Made by a program: the position numbers and the translations under genes. Of a stretch of 62,756 bases of DNA, positions 1-8,372 are shown piece after piece (the first letter of the stretch is position 1; the number at the start of each line of letters is the position of its first letter). The DNA lies in contig JADLGB010000054.1 in NCBI GenBank assembly GCA_020849535.1, positions 1 to 62,756 on the forward strand. The letters are read 5' to 3'. Below the pieces are notes generated by a model, which saw only the letters and a list, made by a program, of their open reading frames with translations, had not been told where the DNA came from and made no database searches. The DNA comes from Candidatus Hydrogenedentota bacterium (lineage in GTDB: Bacteria; Hydrogenedentota; Hydrogenedentia; Hydrogenedentales; SLHB01).

Positions 1-1
1 C

Positions 2-793
2 GTCATGCTCACCGATTACGGCACCGATTCCATCTACGTCGGCATTATCAAAGGCGCCATGTACAGCGCGTTTCCGGAAATCCGGATCGATGCCATCACG
101 AATGGTATCCCCCCGTACGACATCGTCACTGGCGCGTATTTGTTGGCGGAGGCAGCCCCGGTCTTCCCCAAAGGCACGGTGTTCTGCTGCGTCGTGGACC
201 CCGGTGTGGGCACCAAGCGTAGGTCCATTGCTCTGGCAACCGAATCGGGACACTACTTTGTGAGTCCTGACAATGGCCTTCTTACACTGATCGCCGAGCG
301 CCTTGGCGTGAAGGAAATCCGCGAGTGCACCAACAAGGCCCTCTGGCGCTCGGAAACCACGAGCACGGTATTTCACGGCCGCGATATCTACGGACCCGTC
401 ACGGCCGCGCTGGCGAAAGGCGTTCCGTTCTCCGAAGTGGGGGAGAAGCTGGACAAGCTGGTAGCCATCGAGCTGCCAACGAGTGTGGTCGAGGGCGATA
501 CCGCGCGCGGCTCGGTCATGCGCGGCGATCCCTACGGAAATCTCGTGACCACCATCACCGGACGTGACCTGGAGAAGCTGGGTATTAAGAAGGGTGACAC
601 GGTCGAAGTGACCATCGGCGCGTCTTCGTACACGGCGCCTTTCGTGAACACCTACGCCATGGTACCGGAAGGCCAGCGTCTGATTGTCCTGCAGAGTTCG
701 GGCTTCGTTGAGTGCGCTGTGAACAGAGGCAACCTGGAGCAGGAACTGGGCGAGGCGCCTCGCGCCACCGTGATTCTCAAGAAGGCGAAGTGA
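2..793 (+). CDS. SAM hydroxide adenosyltransferase (DUF62 family), 5' partial
   Basis: The family splits S-adenosylmethionine into adenosine and methionine using an activated water molecule. The N-terminal block (LTDYGTDSIYVG) is the family's opening motif. Further family blocks are VDPGVGTKRRSIALAT, FVSPDNGLL, FHGRDIYGP and GDPYGNLVT. Homologues have a few residues before the LTD block, and the codon before the first ATG (base 5) is still open, so the true start probably lies just outside the window. About 260 residues are visible, close to full length. Its stop overlaps the GTG start of the next gene by four bases, which implies translational coupling. Family assignment is firm; the in vivo substrate is inferred. 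Confidence 0.88.
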   Translation, partial: VMLTDYGTDSIYVGIIKGAMYSAFPEIRIDAITNGIPPYDIVTGAYLLAEAAPVFPKGTVFCCVVDPGVGTKRRSIALATESGHYFVSPDNGLLTLIAERLGVKEIRECTNKALWRSETTSTVFHGRDIYGPVTAALAKGVPFSEVGEKLDKLVAIELPTSVVEGDTARGSVMRGDPYGNLVTTITGRDLEKLGIKKGDTVEVTIGASSYTAPFVNTYAMVPEGQRLIVLQSSGFVECAVNRGNLEQELGEAPRATVILKKAK

Positions 794-1458
794 GCACCGC
801 CCGCACACTCAGGAGCATTTACGACCGGCTGGAGAAGCACTACGGCCCTACGCATTGGTGGCCCGGTGATACGGCGTTCGAGATCGCTGTCGGCGCCATC
901 CTCACGCAGAACACCGCCTGGACCAATGTAGAGAAGGCAATCGCCAATCTGAAGCGCGCCAAGCTGTTGAACCCCACGGCTATTCTCAAGGCCGACGACG
1001 CCCTCCTGCATGAGGTCCTGAAACCCTCGGGATACTTCCGCGTGAAGTCCGTGCGGCTTCGCAGCTTCTGCCGGTACCTCCGCGAACGCTACGGCGGCAG
1101 CATGGCGCGCATGGCGAAGCGGCCCTTGGAGCAACTCCGCCCGGAATTGCTCGCCGTGGACGGTATCGGACCCGAAACCGCCGACGACATCCTCCTCTAC
1201 GCGTGCGGCAAAGCCGTCTTCGTCGTGGATGCCTATACCCGCCGTATCCTGAGCCGTCACGGCATTGTGGACGCCTCAATCGACTACGAATCGTTGCGGG
1301 CGATCTTCGAAAAGCATCTTCCCGGCGACCTGCCCCTGTTTAAGGAGTACCACGGCCTTATCGTGTACACGGGCAAAGACTTCTGCCGCCGCAACCCTCG
1401 GTGTTCCGAATGCCCCCTTGCTCCGCTCCTCAAGCCTGGACAGCCTATCCTCACCTGA
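790..1458 (+). CDS. HhH-GPD DNA glycosylase, endonuclease III-related (3-methyladenine glycosylase-like)
   Basis: This is a 222-residue base-excision repair glycosylase of the endonuclease III superfamily, in the branch annotated as 3-methyladenine DNA glycosylase. The start is the GTG that overlaps the previous stop; upstream in-frame ATGs would run into the SAM-hydrolase gene. The helix-hairpin-helix is at about residues 118-138 (VDGIGPETADDIL) and the catalytic Asp is D147 in VVDAYTRR. The lyase lysine of Nth is replaced by E129, so a monofunctional glycosylase is expected. The C-terminal cluster loop keeps three cysteines (199, 205, 208), but the usual fourth is absent, so [4Fe-4S] binding is doubtful. 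Coupling to a SAM-degrading enzyme fits a role in SAM-derived alkylation damage (inference). Confidence 0.85.
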   Translation: MSTARTLRSIYDRLEKHYGPTHWWPGDTAFEIAVGAILTQNTAWTNVEKAIANLKRAKLLNPTAILKADDALLHEVLKPSGYFRVKSVRLRSFCRYLRERYGGSMARMAKRPLEQLRPELLAVDGIGPETADDILLYACGKAVFVVDAYTRRILSRHGIVDASIDYESLRAIFEKHLPGDLPLFKEYHGLIVYTGKDFCRRNPRCSECPLAPLLKPGQPILT

Positions 1459-1631
1459 GAGTCTCACCCCGGTTGTTTTCCGCGGGCAGGCCCCGTAGGA
1501 TCGAACTTGAGCGTGTCCTGTGACATCACGTATGGAATGAGACCGTTGTGGGCACGTGTTAGCCTCAACAGAGGGTGTGTTGTGTTTCCGGGGCATTGCG
1601 GCGCAAGCTCGGGGCGATGTGAAAGGCGGGC

Positions 1632-2834
1632 ATGTTGGAAGACCCAAACAAGTTAGGCACGATAGCGCGATTGTACCGGGTGGTCACGCGTGCCTACACG
1701 GCGCTGCCCTACCGGTTCTCGCGCAAGGCCTGGGGTCCGCCCACCTGGCATTACTATATCGAAATCACCCGGCGCTGCAATCTGCGCTGCAAGATGTGCC
1801 AATACATCGACTGGCTGGAGAGCGTCCCCACGCGGGTCCAGGCCGATGGCGAACTCACCACGGAAGAGTGGCTCAACGTCATTGATCAAACCGGCCGCTT
1901 CAGCTTGATTACTTTCACCGGCGGCGAGGTGTTTGTCCGCAAAGACTTCATGCAGATCTTCGAGCATGCGTGCTCCAAGCGCCGCGTCCACTTCATCTCC
2001 AACGCGACCATGCTGACCGATGAGCGCGCGCGCCGCTGCGTCGAGTTGGCGCCGCGATGGTTTGGCGGCAGGGGATTCAACTTCGCCGGGATTTCCATCG
2101 ATGGCACCCGCGATGTGCACGATGTCATCCGCGCGCAAAAAGGCGCTTACGACAAGAGCATTCGCGGTATCGAAGCCCTTGCCCGATACCGCAAGGAGAT
2201 GGGGAAGAAGTCCCCGCTCATCCACATCAACACCGTGATCCAGGACGCCAGCCTCGACTGCTTGCCCGAGATGCCGCGCATCGCCAAAAATGCGGGCGCC
2301 AATGTGTTGAACCTCTTGACCGAAACGCGGGTGCACGACTTGCCGGAGTTGGGCCGGGTCGATCCCTCGAGTTTCAGCCGCTCCGATTTTCGCCAGCCGG
2401 TCATCGAGCGCAAGCGCCTCGATTCCGCGCTGCGGGCTACCTTGGCGGAAGCCCGGCGCCTCGGCATCGAAGTGCGCATGCCACGCATGCCCTTCGAGGA
2501 AGTGCTGAACCACTACGATCAAGGCTACAACCTGCGCGAATTCGAGTGCCGGTCCATCTGGTCCTCGCTCACCATCGGGGCCAAGGGCGGCGTGTACCCC
2601 TGTTGGCTTCAGATGGTTGGCAACGTGCGCGAACACTCGTTGAAGGAATTGAGGAACAATGAGGTGATCCGCGCCTTTCGCCAGAAACGCCGCGAGAGCG
2701 GCTTCGCCGTGTGCCGGGGCTGTTGCGAGATCGAGTTCAAGGGCAAAGTGCCCGCGAGCGAAGCCACTCAGCACGAAGCACCGGAAAAGTCCGAGAGTGC
2801 GGAGTCCAAGAAAGAAACCGTTGCGGCTGAGTGA
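1632..2834 (+). CDS. Radical SAM protein with C-terminal cysteine-rich (SPASM-like) region
   Basis: This is a 400-residue radical SAM enzyme. The cluster motif is at residues 49-56 (CNLRCKMC), followed by the FTGGEVF glycine-rich SAM-contact motif. The C-terminal third carries further cysteines (FECRSIW, YPCW, VCRGCCEIEF), resembling the SPASM/Twitch auxiliary-cluster region of peptide-modifying or anaerobic-maturase enzymes. No precursor peptide gene or sulfatase is adjacent, although a sulfatase that needs formylglycine lies 38 kb downstream. The last 35 residues are charged and look disordered. The substrate is unknown. The ATG follows a GAAAGG-type ribosome site. Confidence 0.85.
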   Translation: MLEDPNKLGTIARLYRVVTRAYTALPYRFSRKAWGPPTWHYYIEITRRCNLRCKMCQYIDWLESVPTRVQADGELTTEEWLNVIDQTGRFSLITFTGGEVFVRKDFMQIFEHACSKRRVHFISNATMLTDERARRCVELAPRWFGGRGFNFAGISIDGTRDVHDVIRAQKGAYDKSIRGIEALARYRKEMGKKSPLIHINTVIQDASLDCLPEMPRIAKNAGANVLNLLTETRVHDLPELGRVDPSSFSRSDFRQPVIERKRLDSALRATLAEARRLGIEVRMPRMPFEEVLNHYDQGYNLREFECRSIWSSLTIGAKGGVYPCWLQMVGNVREHSLKELRNNEVIRAFRQKRRESGFAVCRGCCEIEFKGKVPASEATQHEAPEKSESAESKKETVAAE

Positions 2835-3249
2835 ACCCGAGCGCCACCCCGATGCCGTCATTCCCGCGCAGGCGGGAACCCATCCTCCTCGCCGGACTCG
2901 TGTGTGAGACTCACGCCTTGGAGGGCGGGTTGTCCAACCCGCCAGGATTTCGTACGAGCACGGCAGCCAAGTTTTCCCTTGCCGATGCCGGTGGTTGGTG
3001 CGGCGGACAGGAACGTCCGCCCTCCCGCAGAGGAATCACCTGGCACGTAGCCTTGAACCAAGCGCGCGTGCGCGGACTTGGCCGTTTGTGTGCTACCGCT
3101 TCAGGCAGCCATGTTTTCGGCATGTCCACCGTGCATCTACTTGGGGACACAGTATGCGTGTCGAAACCGTGTGCTGGCAGTCCTTTCCGCCGGGACGGCA
3201 CCCGTTAACAGAGCGCGTACGATGCTGGAATTTCGGATTCCGCCGGCCC
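2835..3249. repeat. Intergenic region with three short perfect inverted repeats
   Basis: This 415-base gap lies between two convergent genes and holds three hairpins: 2861-2878 (TTCCCGC/GCGGGAA with a 4-base loop), 2924-2943 (GGCGGGTTG/CAACCCGCC with a 2-base loop) and 3002-3021 (GGCGGAC/GTCCGCC with a 6-base loop). The first is the commonly dispersed TTCCCGC-N4-GCGGGAA type. Any of them could end transcription from either side, but none is followed by a T-tract. I see no gene in the stretch. Confidence 0.6.
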
Positions 3250-5454
3250 CTATGATTCCAGGGCCATTCCTCCGGCGCTGTCCACGAGGACCACTCTCGC
3301 AAGCCCGTGAGTGAGTAGCTCCATCCGTCTGTAGAAGTCAAGCTCTTCGCCCTTGTCCGGCACTTGAAACCCGAGGAATACCAAAGCAGCGTCTTGCGAT
3401 ACTGTGGTGATTGCGTCGCTCACATCATCGGCAACGGTCACGAGGGCGGTTGCACGGATACGCGCGGCCCGGATTAATCCATTGAGATGTGATGTGACTT
3501 CCGATTCCCCGGCCCTGTTCTGAATGACCCGGAGAAGCCGAATAGACCGGCCTCGCCATTCATCGTTCCTGGTGAGGAGATATGCCAGGAGGAGCATGAG
3601 TTCCCCGTTCTCATGTCCCCGCCACCACACATCAATGGGGCCAGACGGAGGAACCCAGGCGTCAGAAGTGTCATCCCTGAAGTGCAGGCAAACAATATTG
3701 AGATGAAGTTGGGCCAGTGTATTGAGCGTCGACCAAAGCGGCGTAAGGCGGTCGGGATCCTGCGGCCAACCCAGAAGTACTGTATTGGGACGGACTAAAC
3801 CTATTCCGTGACACTGCACCAAAGAGGCAATACCCTCAGCGAGGTTGGGTGCCACGACGACAGCCGGGAACGCCAGGAGTTCTTCCTCGCGGATGAAATC
3901 GCGGAGAATCTTCTCTTGATTCACTCGCCTCTCCAGTCGATTGTCCATCTCTCCCTCAATAACCTGGCCCAGTGAAAGCACTCCCGTTCCTCCGGCGAAC
4001 CAATGGCCGTATACGGCCAGATACAATCGACTCCAAGCCTCCCCGCTTAATGCAATCACTACCGGGCGCCAATTCTTGGGATGATTCTCCTCTTCCTCAA
4101 GTTTCAGGAGATTGCGGCGCACACGCTCGAAGAGGAGGCCACTGTGCAAGTCTCCCCAGCGGGCAGTCAATTCACGGCTCTTGATATACCAGTGAATGGC
4201 TGCCATAGAAGCGATCGACACGCTGGCCCAAAGTGGCGCGATAAGAAACATTACCGCCACGCATCCCAAAGCGCCGGCAAGCGACGTGGACCAGTGACAG
4301 TAGGCAAAGCGGGGTCGGTAACTGGGATTGCGTGTCACGGCCTCATAAAACGTGGCGAGATTGAGCGTGCCGTACGTGAGCATGAACGACATCGTGATGA
4401 CCGGCGCAACCGTGTCAAGATCTCCTCCGAGAATGCACGCTTCCGAGATGGCCCACGTCAGGATAATTGCCGTCCGGGGTTCATTTCGTGTTCCACTGCC
4501 TCGACCGAATACTCTCAAGCTGCGGAAAACGTTGTCCCGGGCAAACGCCTGAAGAATTCGGGGGGCGCCCATCATGCTTCCCAGTGCGGATGACAAGGTG
4601 GCCGCAAAGACTCCAGCTGTGATTAGGCCGGGGAACAAGGCAATATCGCGTACAACCATCGTATCTGCGAGTAACGAATCCGCAGGGCGCACGCAACCCA
4701 GAGCCACGGCCATGGCGATATAGACAACCAAAGTGACGCCTATCGCCGCCAGAGTTCCGGCCGGTATCGATCGTGCCGGGTCCCGGAGATCCCCCGACAT
4801 GTTTGCTCCTGCCATGATGCCCGTCACCGCCGGAAAGAAAAGTGCAAACATGGCATAGAGATCTTCCGAAGAGTCAAATCGTGAAAGGAAGTTCTCGTGT
4901 GCGACGCCAAGGTCTACCGAAGGCAATACCCCCGCAAAGAATGAAACGAGCGAAAGCCCCAGAATGGCCAGAATCCCATATTGAACGCGAATGGTCCAAC
5001 CCGCTCCCACATACACACACGCAAAAACCGCCCCGTTGACCACTGTTCCGACGTAGATTGCCGACCCGGGCGGGAAGGGAAACGTGGCCATCAACGCCTC
5101 TGCGAAGCCGATCACATACATCGCAACGGACGCGGCCTGCGCGAGGTAGAAGACGATCCCTATGGCTCCTCCGAACTCGACCCCAAGGCTTCTGCTGATC
5201 AGATAGTACGCGCCCCCTCCACGGACACGAGTATTTGTGGAAATCGCGGAGAGGGAAAGAGAAGTCAAGAAGGTAATGGTTGTGGAGGCAAGAATGATAC
5301 CCGTGGCCCACAGTATGCCCGAACGGCCTACAATGTGGCCAAGCCTGAGGTACATGATTACGCCGAGGATGGTCAACGTGCAGGGCGTGAAAACGCCACC
5401 AAATGTACCAAACCGGGCATCCGATGCACCCGGACTTCTCGCTCCATTACTCAA
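3250..5454 (-). CDS. SLC12-like amino acid/cation-chloride cotransporter family permease
   Basis: This 734-residue APC-superfamily transporter has about 12 membrane helices in the N-terminal ~430 residues and a ~300-residue cytoplasmic tail. The blocks FGTFGGVFTPCTLTILGVIM and GGGAYYLISRSLG are those of the SLC12 (Na-K-Cl/K-Cl cotransporter) branch rather than typical bacterial amino-acid permeases. The tail has an SLC12/USP-like arrangement of alternating strands and helices. The start is a TTG: an in-frame stop lies seven codons upstream, no ATG is available before the first helix, and AAGGG precedes it. It stands alone, with gaps on both sides. The transported ions cannot be read from sequence. 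Confidence 0.8.
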   Translation of the reverse strand: MSNGARSPGASDARFGTFGGVFTPCTLTILGVIMYLRLGHIVGRSGILWATGIILASTTITFLTSLSLSAISTNTRVRGGGAYYLISRSLGVEFGGAIGIVFYLAQAASVAMYVIGFAEALMATFPFPPGSAIYVGTVVNGAVFACVYVGAGWTIRVQYGILAILGLSLVSFFAGVLPSVDLGVAHENFLSRFDSSEDLYAMFALFFPAVTGIMAGANMSGDLRDPARSIPAGTLAAIGVTLVVYIAMAVALGCVRPADSLLADTMVVRDIALFPGLITAGVFAATLSSALGSMMGAPRILQAFARDNVFRSLRVFGRGSGTRNEPRTAIILTWAISEACILGGDLDTVAPVITMSFMLTYGTLNLATFYEAVTRNPSYRPRFAYCHWSTSLAGALGCVAVMFLIAPLWASVSIASMAAIHWYIKSRELTARWGDLHSGLLFERVRRNLLKLEEEENHPKNWRPVVIALSGEAWSRLYLAVYGHWFAGGTGVLSLGQVIEGEMDNRLERRVNQEKILRDFIREEELLAFPAVVVAPNLAEGIASLVQCHGIGLVRPNTVLLGWPQDPDRLTPLWSTLNTLAQLHLNIVCLHFRDDTSDAWVPPSGPIDVWWRGHENGELMLLLAYLLTRNDEWRGRSIRLLRVIQNRAGESEVTSHLNGLIRAARIRATALVTVADDVSDAITTVSQDAALVFLGFQVPDKGEELDFYRRMELLTHGLARVVLVDSAGGMALES

Positions 5455-6222
5455 CGTACGTAACCCTTCGTGTCATCCGACCGTGTTCACAGTATTACAC
5501 GCAATGTGGCATTTGTATCAAAGGCACGTTTCTTATTCGAGCAAGGCTTACGAAATCACTTGACAGACACCGTACATCGCCGCGGCAAAGACTATCTCTG
5601 TCATGGCTGGAATATCAACGTCCGGCAACGCTTTGATAATGGCCAGCCAAGGGTTCTGGTTACACCTCTGCCGCGACGCCGGTGGCAACGGGTCTATCGG
5701 CGACATCTAAGGAAACAGTCCTCTTCTTCTACTGAACGGACCCCCGACGAGATTCCTCCTCAGAAGGAATCTTCACTGTTCGCCGTAACCAAATTGGCTA
5801 CATGGCGGCCCGTATAGGGCCCCGCCCGCTGCGCGAGGCCCCTTGCTTCCTTTCGCTGAACACCTAGCAGACCGGCCATAGAACCCCCCTTACGGCAAAC
5901 AACGGCAAAAGACAACAACGGCAAAAGACACTTGCCAACAAACCTTCTGAGTGTTACCCTATGTTTCCAGTAGGTGGCTATCAATAACTGGGGGGCAACG
6001 GACAATTACCCAGGTCTGGTGAACAGGACGCGTATCTCAGCGCCTGACGCGGCACCTGCGCGATGCGGGCGGTGCTCTACGTGACATCCATCAGACGCCT
6101 TTTTCTCAACTCTAAATTGCACTAGCAAAGAATCATCGTACGAGTCGCCGCAACTAAGGGCCTTCGGTTGCTACTGAACTCGAACGTGCCAGCATGCGAA
6201 AGCTACCTTAGGAAAGGCAGCT
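5455..6222. other. Intergenic region without a supported gene
   Basis: These 768 bases lie between the divergent SLC12-like and alpha-amylase genes. Composition is more AT-rich than the chromosome average. A short direct repeat (GGCAAAAGACA copies near 5907-5930) is visible. Only short frames without ribosome sites occur. AGGAAAGG at 6210-6217 is the ribosome site of the amylase gene. I see no promoter that I would defend. Confidence 0.4.
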
Positions 6223-8034
6223 ATGATGCGAAGTATTCATGATATAGATTTGAAAGATCTCATCCAAAACAAAACCTATTTCCCCTCCCCTGAAGCGTGG
6301 GAAAATCAGGTCTTGTATTTTCTTCTTGTCGACAGGTTCTCCAACGACAATAAGGAAGCTAGTACACCCGCCTACGCTTCTCACGCTGACTATGAAAATG
6401 CACTTCGATATGAAAACACTTGCAAGGAGTGGGAGGAATATGGCGACAAATGGAATGGAGGCACCTTACTGGGCATAAAAAGACGAATTCCCTATTTGAA
6501 GAAACTAGGAATTACTGCGATCTGGATTAGTCCTGTTTTCAAACAGGTAGCCTTTGAAGAAACATATCACGGTTACGGTATACAGAATTTCCTGGCGATT
6601 GACCCGCATTTTGGCGCCCCAAACGACATGGTAGAGCTAATACAAGAAGCTCACAACAACAATATGTATGTAATTCTTGATATTGTTCTCAATCACACTG
6701 GAAATGTCTTTCGATATGAAGAGGAAGCGCCCAAGTACAATGGCAATGAACTTCCGGTCAAAGCATTTAATGACCGGGATGGTCAGGCTGTAATATCTCC
6801 AGACAACATAGATATTGATGGCATCTGGCCGGATGGAGGAGTCTGGCCCCTTGAATTAATGGCCCTTAGTGCATTTTTCCATAAGGGACAAATTGTGAAC
6901 TGGGACAGTTTCCCCGAATACATTGAAGGAGACTTCTTTTCTTTGAAGAAGGTCCGAACCGGAAGCGGAGATTACGATGACTTTCAACCATCAGATGCCC
7001 TGCAAATCCTCATCGACTGCTATAAGTACTGGATCGCATTTGCTGATGTGGACGGCTTTCGTCTTGATACCGTAAAACACCTTGGAACCGGTACAGTTCA
7101 GCATTTTGTGCGGGAGATTCATGAATTTGCTAAGACTATTGGAAAGAACAACTTTTATATCATCGGTGAAATTACCGGCGGTTTTGAGTTTGCAATAGAT
7201 ACACTTAAAAAGACAGGAATTGACGCCGCATTAGGCATAAACAAAATACCGGAAAAACTGGAATCTGTCGCCAAGGGCTACCTTGACCCAATCGAGTTCT
7301 TCCGTCTGTTTAAGAATTCCGAATTATTGGGTGAGGAGGAACATAAATGGTACAAGGACAATGTCGTCACTATGTTCGACGACCATGATATGGTAATTCA
7401 GAACGGCCAGAAGGCCCGCTTTTGCGCGGACAAACAGACGTCGCAGCTTCTCTTGAATGCATTGTTCCTGAACCTGATGTCTCCGGGAATTCCCTGTATC
7501 TATTATGGAACCGAGCAGGGTTTTGATGGCAGGGGGGAGGGTGACAAGTATGTGAGGGAAGCAATGTTCGGCGGAAAATTCGGCGCTTTCCGCACATCGG
7601 GCGTGCATTTCTTTCGTGATGAGAACCCCATTTATACGGAACTCAGCAGGATGATTGATTTCCGACAAGACAATCTCACGATCCGCCAAGGACGGGTATA
7701 TCAAAGGGAAATATCCTATAACAAGCACGACTTTGAACTGCCTCATAAGCTTGGCAAGGAGAGACATACAGGAGCAATTGTCTGGTCCCGTATCTTAAGC
7801 GATAGTGAAATTGTGCTTGCAATCAATTGCGACTTGGAGCACGACATCGAGATTGACGCAATAATTGATGGGACCTTACACAATACTGGATCAGAGTTCG
7901 AATGTGTTTATTGTTCAGAGATAGCGATGGAGGGAACCTTTGTTGAGGTCGTCGATATTGAGGGAAAAGCGGCACTACACTTAACGATTCCTCGGCATGG
8001 TTGTGTTGCGTACTGCAAAAAGAAGCTAGTGTAG
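6223..8034 (+). CDS. Glycoside hydrolase family 13 (alpha-amylase family) protein
   Basis: This 603-residue GH13 alpha-glucan enzyme has no signal peptide, so a cytoplasmic location is likely. The TIM barrel shows the four family motifs: DIVLNH (153-158), GFRLDTVKH with nucleophile D282, IIGEITG with acid/base E316, and FDDHD with D389, where the usual NHD is DHD. A C-terminal beta domain follows from about residue 500. The sequence alone does not tell amylase from trehalose- or sucrose-type activity. The gene is markedly AT-richer than its neighbours and uses AT-ending codons, a sign of horizontal acquisition. AGGAAAGG lies six bases before the ATG. Confidence 0.88.
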   Translation: MMRSIHDIDLKDLIQNKTYFPSPEAWENQVLYFLLVDRFSNDNKEASTPAYASHADYENALRYENTCKEWEEYGDKWNGGTLLGIKRRIPYLKKLGITAIWISPVFKQVAFEETYHGYGIQNFLAIDPHFGAPNDMVELIQEAHNNNMYVILDIVLNHTGNVFRYEEEAPKYNGNELPVKAFNDRDGQAVISPDNIDIDGIWPDGGVWPLELMALSAFFHKGQIVNWDSFPEYIEGDFFSLKKVRTGSGDYDDFQPSDALQILIDCYKYWIAFADVDGFRLDTVKHLGTGTVQHFVREIHEFAKTIGKNNFYIIGEITGGFEFAIDTLKKTGIDAALGINKIPEKLESVAKGYLDPIEFFRLFKNSELLGEEEHKWYKDNVVTMFDDHDMVIQNGQKARFCADKQTSQLLLNALFLNLMSPGIPCIYYGTEQGFDGRGEGDKYVREAMFGGKFGAFRTSGVHFFRDENPIYTELSRMIDFRQDNLTIRQGRVYQREISYNKHDFELPHKLGKERHTGAIVWSRILSDSEIVLAINCDLEHDIEIDAIIDGTLHNTGSEFECVYCSEIAMEGTFVEVVDIEGKAALHLTIPRHGCVAYCKKKLV

Positions 8035-8372
8035 TTGGGTGTGCAACGAGACACCGTGGCCAGATGAGGGAGCTGAGGGCATCGCGGAACCAGAAATGTG
8101 TAGAGGTCAGGGCCGACGAGTATCCCTTGTCGTTTGGACAATTGGCGTTGCTGCGAGAGGCAAGCGGCGGAGTATTGGCTTGCTTCCATGCCAAGAGTTG
8201 TGAGGTGTGTAGACTTGTTGCTAGTAGTTGGCCCTTTGTGAGACAGGCAGTGGCCTGCAGTGGAGCAACGTGCTGCAAGTTACTCGTGCTCTATGGCGCC
8301 ATAATTCTAATGAACGCGAAGTTCGTGCTAAGCGAAAAGGGGCATATGGCGTTGTGTGGGAGGTAAACATCC
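8035..8372. other. Intergenic region without a supported gene
   Basis: These 338 bases separate the amylase and GNAT/nitrilase genes. Nothing gene-like is seen apart from the GGGAGG ribosome site (8359-8364) of the downstream gene. Base composition here rises back towards the chromosomal average. Confidence 0.4.

Noticed and set aside
1653..2861. 402-codon minus-strand frame opposite the radical SAM gene
   Set aside because: The plus frame has the radical SAM motif; the minus frame shows no domain.
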